From Deltaproteobacteria bacterium (GTDB lineage Bacteria; Myxococcota_A; Polyangia; Haliangiales; Haliangiaceae), in contig JAKQOD010000083.1 in assembly GCA_029565465.1 (NCBI GenBank), positions 1 to 50,081 on the forward strand: 50,081 bases of DNA, written 5' to 3'. The translations under genes and the position numbers were made by a program. The number at the start of each line of letters is the position of its first letter. Position 1 is the first letter of the stretch. Below, one piece after another: positions 42,074 to 50,081 of this stretch. Under the pieces are notes generated by a model. That model saw only the letters and a program-made list of their open reading frames with translations, was not told where the DNA came from and did not search any database.

Positions 42074-44611
42074 TTACTGGCTTGCGTCTTCGTAGCCCTT
42101 GCGCGCGCGGGCGTTATCAGCGTCGAGGGTGAGCGCTTGCTTGAACGATTCGGCTGCGCCGTTTTTGTTGCCATTGCCAAGCTGAGCTTCGCCCAACAAC
42201 GTAAACGCGCGGCTGCTGCGTGGTGCCATCCGCGTTGCTTTGCGCAAATGCTTGGCGGCATCGCCGAATGCACCTTGTTGCAACGCGAGTTCGCCTAAAC
42301 CGATGGTGGCGGCAAGGTTCTTGGGATTGAGTTCAAGCGCTTTGCGAAAGTTCGCAGCTGCGCCGCCAGCATCGCCGGTGGCCAATGCTTGCTCACCAAT
42401 GAACGCCAACGACTCCGCTTGTTTGATTGGATCTTCGCCGGTTGGCGTCGGGGTCGGCGCCGGCACGCCCGTGCCGCTGTCGCTGCCATTGTTATTCGTG
42501 ATGATCACTGGCGTGACATTGTTGGCGTACGGATCCACAGTTTCGTCGGTACCATTGCTGCCGTTGGTCGGTGTGGTGTGGATGACGGTGCCGCCGTTGG
42601 CAGGCGGTGTGGTGCCGCCGTTGTTAAACGACGCCGGCCGACGGTCGAGGATCGTATCGCCGGTCGGCGGCCGAGTCGGCTCGATGTTCATGTTTGGTGG
42701 CTGCACTGGTTGCACTGGGCGCGGATTGCCACCGCTGTTCCCGCCACCGGTGTTACTCACTGGCGCTGGTGCTGGTGCATCGATCGGTGCATCAGCCAGC
42801 GGCGCATCGACGCTAGGCATGGCAGCGTCGACAGGCACGATCGCAACGGTCGACGTTTTGTCGTCGGAGCCGCGGGTTGCAACAAACGCTGCTGCCGAGC
42901 CACCGATGAGCAGGACGGCGGCACCGATCAACCATAGACGTTTTTTGCTCGACGTCGTTTCGACCAAATCAGTAGCGCTGCTCGAATACGAATCGCGGCG
43001 GGCACGCCGCGGCTTCACGGCCGATTCGTCGGGCAGATCGCCTTCGGCAAACCACACGCTTGAAACACCGGATTGGTCTGCCGCGGCTGGCGTCGCGCTT
43101 GGCACTGCATGCGCAGCCGACACCGCAGCTTGCGCTTGCGCGGGCGGCGGCTCTGCAGGCAGTTCCAGTTGTGGTTCAGGCACCGGCATCGCGGCCGTTG
43201 GGGCAGGCGCGGCGACTGGCATCGCGGCCGTTGGGGCAGGCGCGGCAACCGGCGACAGATCGACAATCACAGGCGCTGGTGCAAACAAGACAGCGGGGAC
43301 AGCCTCGGCAATTGCGGCGGTGCCCGCATACGGAGTGCCGGTTTTGCCGGTATTGCGTGCAACCGCAGGTAACCCCTTGGCCGTCTCGACGGTGTCTTGG
43401 CTGTTTTGTTGCGGAACGCCCAATTGGGTCGAACCGCTTTGGTCGCGCGTTGCGGGTGCCAACGCCTGCGCTAGCGATGGTGTGCCGAGTTGGGTCTGCC
43501 GCGTATTCATGGCGGTGCTGGCCGCGGCAGGCGGCGTCACCAATGCAGCTGCGGGCGCAACATCTTCGGCCAGCGGCAAGCCAAGCTTTTGCATCACGCG
43601 CGACACCGACGGTGGCGGAATGCTTTCGCGGCGCCGTGCCACATCTTCGTCCATGATTTCGCCGGTGGCCAAGCCGCGTCGCAGTGCTTCGACTAAGCGG
43701 GTAGTGGTTGCGAACCGGTTGTCAGGATTTTTGGCCAGCATGCGGGCCACCGTGGCTTCGATCCACAACGGAGTGCCAGCGCGTTTGGTTGGCAGCGGTG
43801 TCGGGGTTTCGGTGACTTGCTTCGACAAAATGTCGAACACGCGATCGCCCGTGAACGGAGGAGCTCCCGTGAGCATTTCATACGCAACACAGCCAAGCTG
43901 ATAGATATCGGCGCGGCGGTCGATGCGATCACCTCGCGCTTGTTCAGGCGACATGTAGCGTGGATCGCCAAATGTCATGCCGAGGCTGGTCGAGGCTGCT
44001 TGCTGATCGGAGTCGACAAGTTTGGCGAGCCCGAAGTCGAGCAACTTGACAAAGTTGGCTTGGCCGCGGCGTGCTGAAAGCAAAATATTGCGTGGCCGCA
44101 GATCGCGGTGCACGTAACCAATCGCGTGCGCTTCCATCAAAGCTTCGCTGACTTGGATCAAGATGTCGGCGGTGCGCTCGATCGAAAGTTGCTTTTCGCG
44201 CGCCAAGATCTCGTCGAGGGGCTCGCCTTCGAGCAATTCCATCGCCATGTACAAGCGGCCGTCGTGGGTGCGGCCAAAGTCATGGATCTCGACGATATGT
44301 TCATTGTCGATTTCGGCGACGGTGGTGGCTTCCCGACGAAAACGCTCAACCGCCAAGTCGTCGCGTGACAACTCATGGTGCAGCACTTTGACAGCAACTT
44401 TGCGCCGCAGCGTTACGTGCTCGGCGCGGTAGACATCACCCGAAGCGCCGCCGCCAATGCGGGCCAAAATCGTAAAGCGTTCGCCAAGCACTTTGCCGAT
44501 GAGTTCATCGTGTGCGACCCGCGGTTTGGCAGTGCCACATTGCGCGCAATACAGCGCAGTTTCACCAAATGGAGTGCGGCATTGCGTGCAAACGACGGCG
44601 ACTTGGCTCAT
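42074..44611 (-). CDS. serine/threonine protein kinase with N-terminal zinc ribbon and C-terminal TPR repeats
   Basis: An 845-residue kinase. ATG 44611 was chosen for AAGGA nine bases upstream; it starts a zinc ribbon with C8/C11 and C22/C25 (CTQC, CAQC). The kinase domain (45-315) has the glycine loop GGGASG, K75 and D170 in HRDLRPRN, then DFG at 192-194 and MSPEQ. Arginine replaces the usual lysine of the HRDLKPEN loop (R172). A 240-residue Ala/Pro/Thr-rich linker, a membrane helix (about 558-578), a Pro/Asn/Gly-rich linker and a TPR region (about 735-840) follow. The kinase should be active on the cytoplasmic side. It is downstream of the MshEN gene after a 338-base gap. Confidence 0.9.
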   Translation of the reverse strand: MSQVAVVCTQCRTPFGETALYCAQCGTAKPRVAHDELIGKVLGERFTILARIGGGASGDVYRAEHVTLRRKVAVKVLHHELSRDDLAVERFRREATTVAEIDNEHIVEIHDFGRTHDGRLYMAMELLEGEPLDEILAREKQLSIERTADILIQVSEALMEAHAIGYVHRDLRPRNILLSARRGQANFVKLLDFGLAKLVDSDQQAASTSLGMTFGDPRYMSPEQARGDRIDRRADIYQLGCVAYEMLTGAPPFTGDRVFDILSKQVTETPTPLPTKRAGTPLWIEATVARMLAKNPDNRFATTTRLVEALRRGLATGEIMDEDVARRRESIPPPSVSRVMQKLGLPLAEDVAPAAALVTPPAAASTAMNTRQTQLGTPSLAQALAPATRDQSGSTQLGVPQQNSQDTVETAKGLPAVARNTGKTGTPYAGTAAIAEAVPAVLFAPAPVIVDLSPVAAPAPTAAMPVAAPAPTAAMPVPEPQLELPAEPPPAQAQAAVSAAHAVPSATPAAADQSGVSSVWFAEGDLPDESAVKPRRARRDSYSSSATDLVETTSSKKRLWLIGAAVLLIGGSAAAFVATRGSDDKTSTVAIVPVDAAMPSVDAPLADAPIDAPAPAPVSNTGGGNSGGNPRPVQPVQPPNMNIEPTRPPTGDTILDRRPASFNNGGTTPPANGGTVIHTTPTNGSNGTDETVDPYANNVTPVIITNNNGSDSGTGVPAPTPTPTGEDPIKQAESLAFIGEQALATGDAGGAAANFRKALELNPKNLAATIGLGELALQQGAFGDAAKHLRKATRMAPRSSRAFTLLGEAQLGNGNKNGAAESFKQALTLDADNARARKGYEDASQ
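43185..43250. repeat. 33-base tandem duplication in the kinase linker
   Basis: Two near-identical 33-base units (starting at 43185 and 43218) encode the repeated peptide VAAPAPTAAMP in the proline-rich linker. Unit length is a multiple of three, so the frame is kept. Confidence 0.85.
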
Positions 44612-44949
44612 GGGAAACGATCCTTGAAACGTCACGGGAACTCTACCACCTTGCATCTGTTGGCAACTGCGAAAAGCAGTTGAGAAGTCGAGCAAAAGCT
44701 AACTTGCATGCCGCGTGCCTTCACCAGGCCAGGGCTGAGCGTGTTGCGGCTTGCGGCCCGATCGCCGCCAAACCGCTGTCTCACCGCGATCAGGCGCGGC
44801 TAGCGCGCGTTCGCGCAAGCAACTTGGGCAAACCGGCCTAGGGGTGTGTCCGTCCATTCACACCAAGGCTCAGTTTTTTGGGCACAGGTCATCGCTGGTG
44901 TCAGAAGTTCAACGCAACAAAGCGCAACATTGTCGACGGTGGCGGCAGG
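44612..44949. other. 338-base intergenic region upstream of the zinc-ribbon kinase
   Basis: No credible gene is seen. The region should hold the kinase promoter (minus strand) and the 3' end of the MshEN transcript. It contains one small perfect hairpin at 44664-44682 (separate entry) and a run of mixed-composition sequence without clear -35/-10 pairs. Confidence 0.55.
44664..44682. other. small perfect hairpin in the kinase 5' region
   Basis: CAACTGC and GCAGTTG form a seven-base perfect stem around the loop GAAAA, 53 bases ahead of the kinase start on the minus strand. It could be a leader hairpin or an operator; there is no T-run that would make it a terminator. Confidence 0.4.
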
Positions 44950-45708
44950 CTACTCTTGGTCTTCGGCTTTGAGTGCAGCCATCGCTTCGACCACGTCGGA
45001 CGCGGTGATGACACCCTTGATGATCAAAGCGCGGTACAGGCCTCGAACCCGTAAATCGAGGTCGCGCCAGCTGCTTGCAGGTGCAGTCAAATCAACTTCA
45101 CCGCCGGCCAGGGCCGCAAGCGCAACCAACGGCACTTGCGCGGTCACCGAGATCTCGTTTTCATCAAAGCCGCTGGCAATGGCAGCAGCCCCGGTTTTGC
45201 GCCGTCGGCCTTTGGTTACGAAGATGTTATCGACGAATTCCTGAGCGCGCGCGGCGGGGCGCTGGACCACCGCCGTGGAGTATGCTCGGTACACGCGGTC
45301 GATCATTTCTTCGAGCACCGATAACGGCAACAGACACAATTCCAGATCGCAGTTGGCAAATTCTTCAAGTTCCGCAAGCGCAACCAAATCGGTTGGGTCG
45401 GCCATCGCAACGCGCAACACTTTGCGGTTGCCTTCCAAGGTTGCAGACATCGGCAAAGCGCGCAATCGCGTTGCCACTTCCGACGACAATTCGCGAATCG
45501 TTTCGGGATCTACCATCGCCGACGCAGCGTCGAGCAGAGGCAGATGCAAGGCCTTTTTCATGGCGCTGTACAACGCGGCTTCGTTGATATTGGCTTCGCG
45601 GATAAGCGCAACCACCATGGGCGCTTTGCTGGTACGCCCCAATCGGTTCGCTGCGGTCTTGCTGATCAAGCCAGCGTCGACTGCTATTTCCGTAATGGTT
45701 TTTGCCAC
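44950..45708 (-). CDS. orphan GspE N-terminal (MshEN-like) domain protein
   Basis: A 252-residue cytoplasmic protein that consists of the N-terminal domain of type II secretion/pilus ATPases (T2SSE_N/MshEN) without the ATPase. The pattern is LPLLDAASAMVDPETIRELSSE, then LRALPMSA and KVLRVAMADPTDLVALAEL. In MshE this domain binds cyclic di-GMP; the motif here (NRLGRTSKAPMVVALIREANI) is only a partial match. A C-terminal extension (RDLDLRVRGLYRALIIKGVI) is shared by other myxobacterial proteins of this kind as I remember them. The start is GTG 45708, nine bases after the 3' end of the tRNA gene, without a ribosome-binding site. Confidence 0.75.
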   Translation of the reverse strand: MAKTITEIAVDAGLISKTAANRLGRTSKAPMVVALIREANINEAALYSAMKKALHLPLLDAASAMVDPETIRELSSEVATRLRALPMSATLEGNRKVLRVAMADPTDLVALAELEEFANCDLELCLLPLSVLEEMIDRVYRAYSTAVVQRPAARAQEFVDNIFVTKGRRRKTGAAAIASGFDENEISVTAQVPLVALAALAGGEVDLTAPASSWRDLDLRVRGLYRALIIKGVITASDVVEAMAALKAEDQE

Positions 45709-45717
45709 AATGAGTCG

Positions 45718-45791
<74 letters not shown>

Positions 45792-45799
45792 GCCACCCA

Positions 45800-45829
45800 T
45801 TTCTAACCGGGGATGGCCGTGCCGCGCAA
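45800..45829 (-). promoter_or_regulatory. possible tRNA promoter
   Basis: On the minus strand TTGCGC (45829-45824) and TAGAAA (45805-45800) are 18 bases apart and end eight bases before the tRNA 5' end. This is the expected place for a short-leader tRNA promoter, although the -10 matches the consensus only partly. Confidence 0.35.
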
Positions 45830-45897
45830 GCACCGTGGCCGACACAAAGCCGCAACCGTCGATTGTGATGCGTCAAGCCCCGGCGTAGCGTTCGGGA

Positions 45898-46689
45898 ATG
45901 GCCATCGACTACGTGCTTGGAGTGCAATGCGAAGCCAAGCAATCCTTGGGGGTTGAGCGGCTAGTTACGTTGCACCGTACCCGTATCATCGCTCGCGCCG
46001 CATTGACCCATGCACGCGCTGGCGGCGACCAGCGGCCGCCGGAAGAAATTGCGCTCACCGTTGCCACCAATATGGTCAGCGGTGCGCCGGCAGCAAGCAC
46101 CACCATCGCTGGCTTGCAGGCGCAAACTGCGGCGCTCGACGCGTTTGGTAACGAGTGCCGGACCTGTCCGGCTGCGCCCCACGGCGCCGAATTTGGCTGT
46201 CACCAGCGCATCAACTATCCAATTACCGAGGACACCGAAGCTTGGCTGATGGCGCGTTTGCCCAAGTCGCTCGACAGTGCTGCCGGCGCGTTGCTGGTGC
46301 GCGGTATGCAAGAGTTCAAGTGGGACGGCGCGCCGGTGGCCAAGCTGCGCGCTCGTCCGGGTGAGTTTTTTGAAAGCCGCGTACCGTATGGTGTGCGCTG
46401 GCAACTCGACGGCAAACCGGTCGAGATTTCTTCCGACCAACTGTTGCAAATGATGTTCTTCGTCGGACATTTGGCACCAACCCATTGCTTGATGCTGGCC
46501 CTTTTTGTCGGTGCAGTATCCCACGATGCATCGTTTCACGACCTTAAAGACCCAGCCGGACGCGCACGCTTGATGCAAGACGCAGGTATCGAACGCCAAG
46601 CCGATCCAGCGATCGAGCAGGTCGCTGCGTTTTTGCGTGCCGTACTGGCTGCCGCGCGCCTCGAAGTGCCGCTGTTTATCGATGGCTGA
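45898..46689 (+). CDS. unknown protein with CxxC-x10-CH cluster
   Basis: A 263-residue soluble protein from ATG 45898. The most obvious feature is NECRTCPAAPHGAEFGCH (85-102), giving C87, C90, C101 and H102, which looks like a metal site. The rest is mixed alpha/beta without a recognised family (EAWLMARLPKSLDSAAGALL; QLLQMMFFVGHLAPTHCLML). There is no signal peptide. It is divergent from the tRNA-Arg gene and 145 bases upstream of the malic enzyme gene on the same strand. Confidence 0.65.
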   Translation: MAIDYVLGVQCEAKQSLGVERLVTLHRTRIIARAALTHARAGGDQRPPEEIALTVATNMVSGAPAASTTIAGLQAQTAALDAFGNECRTCPAAPHGAEFGCHQRINYPITEDTEAWLMARLPKSLDSAAGALLVRGMQEFKWDGAPVAKLRARPGEFFESRVPYGVRWQLDGKPVEISSDQLLQMMFFVGHLAPTHCLMLALFVGAVSHDASFHDLKDPAGRARLMQDAGIERQADPAIEQVAAFLRAVLAAARLEVPLFIDG

Positions 46690-46834
46690 GGCGTCTGCAC
46701 CGTCCAAGTGCACAAACTTTTTCACGGGTGCGTAAGCACGTCACCCGCTGCCGCACTGCGTTACCGTCGACGATGTTTGACAAAAAACCGCCGGTTGGTT
46801 GCCAGCCTGCGATCGGGCGACTACGTTCGCCGCC

Positions 46835-49159
46835 ATGGGTCGCAAAGAAGACGCACTGGATTATCACCGCCGCGGTCGCCACGGCAAAATTGAAGTTATT
46901 TCGTCCAAGCCATTGGTTAGCCAAATGGACTTGTCGCTGGCCTACACGCCGGGGGTTGCCGAACCATGTTTGGAAATCGCTGCCGACGAAGAAAAGAGTT
47001 GGGAGTACACCGCACGCGGCAATTTGGTGGCCGTGATCAGCAACGGCACCGCCGTGCTTGGCCTTGGCAACATCGGCGCTGCTGCGGGCAAGCCCGTGAT
47101 GGAAGGCAAAGCTTGCCTATTCAAAAAGTTTGCAGACATCGACGTGTTCGATCTTGAAATCAGCGCGACCAACGTCGATCAGGTTGTCGAAATCGTCGCT
47201 TCGCTCGAACCGACTTTTGGTGGCATCAATCTCGAAGACATCGCAGCACCTGAATGCTTCGAAATCGAGGAGAAATTGCGCAAACGCATGCGCATTCCGG
47301 TCTTCCACGACGACCAACACGGCACCGCGATCATCTCGGGCGCAGGGCTGCTCAACGCGGCTGCCCTGGCCGACAAACAACTCAAAGACATTAAGTTGGT
47401 TGTCTCAGGCGCAGGGGCGGGCGCCATCGCATGCGCCGAATTCTTTGTGCGCTTGGGCCTTACGCGTGAACACGTGGTGATCTGCGATTCCAAAGGCGTG
47501 GTGCATCAAGGCCGCGCTGACCTCAACAGCTACAAAAAGAAATTTGCAATTCCCGACGACGGCCGCCGCACGTTGCAAGATGCGCTCGTTGGCGCTGACA
47601 TGTTCATGGGGTTGTCGGTGGCGGGCGCCTGCAAGCCGGAATACCTCGCCGCAATGGCGCCGCGGCCAATCATTTTCGCGTTGGCTAACCCCGATCCAGA
47701 AATCTCGTACACCGACGCTGTTGCCGCGCGCCCCGATGCGTTGGTTGCAACCGGCCGTTCGGATTTTCCGAATCAAGTAAACAACGTGTTGGGCTTCCCA
47801 TACATTTTCCGCGGTGCACTCGATGTGCGGGCTAGTGCCGTGTCGGAAGAGATGAAAGTTGCCGCTGCGCATGCGTTGGCGGAGCTGACACGTGAGCCAG
47901 TGCCCGACGCTGTGGTGGCAGCGTATGGCGGCAAAGCAATGAAATTCGGGCCCGACTACTTCATTCCGAAGCCGTTTGACCCACGCGTGTTGTGGTGGGT
48001 AGCACCAGCGGTTGCGCGCGCGGCCATCGACTCTGGCGTGGCGCGGAAGAAAATCAACATCGAAGAATACGCCGACAAACTAATGTCGAAGTCGTCGAAC
48101 GCCGCGTACTCGATCATGCGTGCGATGACGCAACAAGCGCGCCGCCACCCGAAGCGCGTGGTGTTTGCCGATGCCGACAACATTCGTATGCTACGTGCAG
48201 TTCAGCAAATCGTCGACGAGGAAATTGCCAAACCGATCTTGTTGGGCCGCCCCGCCGAAATCGAAAGCATGTGTCGCGATTTGGGTTTGGACTTGCTCGA
48301 TCGCGTTGAAGTCATCGATCCGCGCTACAGCCCGAAAGCCCAAGGCTATGCTGACAAACTGTTTGCCATGCGGCAACGCAAAGGCGTCACGCTGCCGATG
48401 GCCAAAAGCCTGGTCTCCAAAAGCAGCTACTACGCTGCCATGATGGTGGAGCAAGGCGATGCCGACGGCATGGTGACTGGCATGCGGTTGTCGTATCCCG
48501 AAACGGTGCGGCCAGCGTTGGAGATTTTTGGTTTGGAGCCTGGCCGCAAAGTTGCCGTCGGGATGTACATGATGATTTTGCAAAACTCGGTACGCTTCTT
48601 TGGCGACACCGTGTTCAATATCGATCCCGACGCCGATACGCTGGCCGATATTGCGTTGCAAATGAGCGAAGCGGTGGCTTCGTTTGGCGTGACGCCACGT
48701 GTGGCCATGATCTCGTACTCGAATTTCGGCTCGGTCCGGCATCCGGACGTTACCACCGTGCAACGCGCGCTGGCCAAAGTACAAGCGTTGCGACCTGACT
48801 TGGAAATCGACGGCGAAATGCAGCCTGAGTTGGCGTTTGACGTTGAGCGTCGCCGCGAGCATTACGGATTTGCCAAGCTTTCGCGCGCGGCCAACACCTG
48901 GGTGTTCTCATCGTTGGCAGCTGGCAACGCGGCCTACCAAACCCTCAAAGTTTTGGGTGGTGTGCAGGCGGTAGGGCCCATTTTGCTTGGCGTTCGGAAA
49001 CCGGTGGCGGCGTTGCAAAGCGAAGCCACGGTTGAGGACATAGTTAACATGACTGCCTACGTAGTGCGTAACGCACAGCGTCAACAAGGTGAAGTTGACG
49101 AACCAGCTCCGGCGGCACCTACTCAAAAAGTCCGCTCCAGTGCTACGCATGATGCGTAA
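46835..49159 (+). CDS. maeB: NADP-dependent malic enzyme with phosphotransacetylase-like domain
   Basis: A 774-residue MaeB-type enzyme that converts malate to pyruvate and CO2, making NADPH. The N-terminal malic enzyme domain (1-420) has [29 protein letters not shown] and the nucleotide-binding [16 protein letters not shown]. The C-terminal phosphotransacetylase-like domain (about 430-760; [29 protein letters not shown]) is a regulatory acetyl-CoA-binding domain in characterised relatives. ATG 46835 gives a family-like N-terminus; an in-frame TTG at 46799 was rejected. A strong hairpin follows 24 bases after the stop. Confidence 0.94.
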   Translation: MGRKEDALDYHRRGRHGKIEVISSKPLVSQMDLSLAYTPGVAEPCLEIAADEEKSWEYTARGNLVAVISNGTAVLGLGNIGAAAGKPVMEGKACLFKKFADIDVFDLEISATNVDQVVEIVASLEPTFGGINLEDIAAPECFEIEEKLRKRMRIPVFHDDQHGTAIISGAGLLNAAALADKQLKDIKLVVSGAGAGAIACAEFFVRLGLTREHVVICDSKGVVHQGRADLNSYKKKFAIPDDGRRTLQDALVGADMFMGLSVAGACKPEYLAAMAPRPIIFALANPDPEISYTDAVAARPDALVATGRSDFPNQVNNVLGFPYIFRGALDVRASAVSEEMKVAAAHALAELTREPVPDAVVAAYGGKAMKFGPDYFIPKPFDPRVLWWVAPAVARAAIDSGVARKKINIEEYADKLMSKSSNAAYSIMRAMTQQARRHPKRVVFADADNIRMLRAVQQIVDEEIAKPILLGRPAEIESMCRDLGLDLLDRVEVIDPRYSPKAQGYADKLFAMRQRKGVTLPMAKSLVSKSSYYAAMMVEQGDADGMVTGMRLSYPETVRPALEIFGLEPGRKVAVGMYMMILQNSVRFFGDTVFNIDPDADTLADIALQMSEAVASFGVTPRVAMISYSNFGSVRHPDVTTVQRALAKVQALRPDLEIDGEMQPELAFDVERRREHYGFAKLSRAANTWVFSSLAAGNAAYQTLKVLGGVQAVGPILLGVRKPVAALQSEATVEDIVNMTAYVVRNAQRQQGEVDEPAPAAPTQKVRSSATHDA

Positions 49160-49182
49160 GTAGCCGTTATCATCCAATAATA

Positions 49183-49209
49183 ATGGACGGGTGGCTGGCA
49201 CCCGTCCAT
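49183..49209. terminator. 11-base perfect hairpin after maeB
   Basis: ATGGACGGGTG (49183-49193) and CACCCGTCCAT (49199-49209) form a perfect stem with the loop GCTGG, 24 bases beyond the maeB stop. There is no T-run after it on the plus strand. It is most likely a transcription end or mRNA-stabilising structure. Confidence 0.55.
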
Positions 49210-49298
49210 CGACAGCGGCAATCTTCGCATTGGCCGTACTAGATGGAAAAGTTTGGCGCTGGCACGAGTTGGCGAGGGATCTTCGTGTGGTGCTGTCG

Positions 49299-49304
49299 TA
49301 TAAT
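49299..49304 (+). promoter_or_regulatory. consensus -10 element six bases before the next start codon
   Basis: TATAAT lies at 49299-49304 and the ATG of the next gene is at 49310, so transcription from this element would begin at or near the start codon and give a leaderless message. No good -35 box is found at the right distance. Confidence 0.45.
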
Positions 49305-49309
49305 GAACT

Positions 49310-50081
49310 ATGAGTGAACGCGCTACAGCCGCGCCTGCGGCTGCCGAAGCTGAAAAGACCGAAGTAGCCGCGCCGATTACGGTAGGGCCAGGCGTTGCAG
49401 AGTTGCAAGCGCTGATGAAGCAAGGGGTGCCGGACCTCACGAAGGTGATCGACATTATCGATCGCCGTCCTGGTGAGCACCAACAGCTGATGGACTTGGT
49501 GAAGTCGATCAGCCCCGAGTATCACAAGAATCTGTTGAAGGCGATGGACGCGATTCGCATCGATCTCAAACGCAAAGCGATTGCTGCCGGCGATCCTAAC
49601 GATCCGCAGGCTGGATACTTTGTTGGTTCAGCCGAAGAAAAGGGTGCGCGCTGGCGGACGGGCGATGGCAAGTTTCAAGGCAAGGCCAACAAAGATGGCC
49701 TTGATGCCACCTACAAAATCGACGACAACGACGCGTTAGTTGCACATGCTGCAGGCAAAGAAGGTTCGGTAGCCTGGCAACACGACGGCAAAACGGTCGG
49801 CGAACTATACGGCCGCAAAGGCTCGGGCGAATGGGACGCAGGGTTGCGCCGCAAGATCGAACTTGGTGACGGTGCTTCGGTTACCCCGATGCTGCGCCAT
49901 CATCAAACCGCGGGCGGCGGCCAAGCGGAACTCGCCGCCGAATACAAAGACGCATCAACCACTGCAACTGGTTATGCAGGCGTTCGTGAATCCGGTGGCG
50001 GCTTCGTTGCTGGCGCTAGTGCCACCCACAAAATCGACGACGCAAGCACGATAAGTGGCTCGCTGACCCATGAGCCAGGCA
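49310..50081 (+). CDS. beta-rich protein of unknown function, 5' part (3' end outside window)
   Basis: The frame opens at ATG 49310 and is still open at the last base, giving 257 residues. The N-terminus is Ala/Glu-rich and followed by a helical segment (VPDLTKVIDIIDRRPGEHQQ; SPEYHKNLLKAMDAIRIDLK), reminiscent of a short helical repeat found in large myxobacterial proteins, a weak impression. From about residue 105 the protein changes to short, regularly spaced beta strands with Gly, Asp and Lys at the turns (GKFQGKANKDGLDATYKIDD; GKTVGELYGRKGSGEWDAGL), like a beta-barrel or a beta-helix with a non-exported start. There is no signal peptide. No family is recognised. A short ATG at 49303 is closed by a stop after three codons. 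Confidence 0.6.
   Translation, partial: MSERATAAPAAAEAEKTEVAAPITVGPGVAELQALMKQGVPDLTKVIDIIDRRPGEHQQLMDLVKSISPEYHKNLLKAMDAIRIDLKRKAIAAGDPNDPQAGYFVGSAEEKGARWRTGDGKFQGKANKDGLDATYKIDDNDALVAHAAGKEGSVAWQHDGKTVGELYGRKGSGEWDAGLRRKIELGDGASVTPMLRHHQTAGGGQAELAAEYKDASTTATGYAGVRESGGGFVAGASATHKIDDASTISGSLTHEPG

Noticed and set aside
42240..43901. 553-residue open frame antisense to the zinc-ribbon kinase
   Set aside because: Ala/Gly/Val/Ser-rich shadow of the Ala/Pro/Thr linker on the opposite strand; the kinase is clearly real.
49259..49274. Sigma54-like TGGCAC promoter ahead of the last gene
   Set aside because: The -12 GC is not at the required distance from the -24 GG.
49269..49304. Standard -35/-10 promoter pair TTGGCG and TATAAT
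   Set aside because: The spacer is 24 bases, too long; only the -10 element is kept as a candidate.

Overview
The window is one contiguous stretch of a high-GC, gene-dense bacterial chromosome with about 42 protein genes, one tRNA and very short intergenic gaps. The organism is most likely a myxobacterium-like deltaproteobacterium (Myxococcota, perhaps near Kofleriaceae/Haliangiales). This is inferred from two large Ser/Thr kinases with TPR tails, an FHA-sigma54 activator, a 1259-residue secreted protein ending in a MYXO-CTERM-like tail, PilZ and MshEN proteins, and many lipoproteins and beta-barrel proteins. No marker gene in the window settles the taxonomy. No rRNA, CRISPR array, transposase or phage gene was seen.

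Bases 1-8523 (+) form the most remarkable region: an eight-gene, tightly coupled operon. In order it encodes an acyl-CoA dehydrogenase-like protein (cut by the window edge), an aminoacyl-tRNA-synthetase-derived amino acid:[carrier protein] ligase, a DUF1839 protein, an AcpS-type phosphopantetheinyl transferase, a small carrier protein, a GH2 mannosidase-like protein, a tandem alpha/beta-hydrolase with altered nucleophile elbows, and a small carboxylesterase. Together these look like a self-contained pathway that loads an amino acid on a carrier protein, may oxidise it, and then uses or releases it, possibly on a glycan. The ligase/carrier pair is a known biochemical family, but the pathway product is unknown to me.

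Bases 8438-17347 are mostly minus strand: a GlxA-type AraC regulator, a divergent MAPEG protein, an M1 aminopeptidase lipoprotein, an HExxH/SEC-C protein, UppS, a beta-barrel protein and a two-gene operon of exported proteins of unknown function.

Bases 17519-29306 hold a TPR kinase facing an FHA-sigma54 activator, a putative lipoprotein, a small membrane protein, the giant MYXO-CTERM-like protein, a beta-barrel protein and a tandem pair of paralogous lipoproteins.

Bases 29334-37687 carry a ferritin-like protein, PspA, a DUF5063 protein with a repeat insertion, an 885-residue unknown protein on the minus strand, a PilZ protein, a metallo-beta-lactamase-fold exonuclease homologue that has lost its metal site, and TatB/TatC.

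Bases 37738-50081 hold a pirin, a DUF4920 lipoprotein/PepSY membrane protein pair, two unknown membrane proteins, a zinc-ribbon Ser/Thr kinase, an orphan GspE N-terminal-domain protein directly behind tRNA-Arg(CCG), a Cys-rich unknown protein, the MaeB-type malic enzyme, and the beginning of a beta-rich unknown protein that runs off the end. Start codons here are often GTG or TTG and Shine-Dalgarno matches are weak, so several starts are best estimates.
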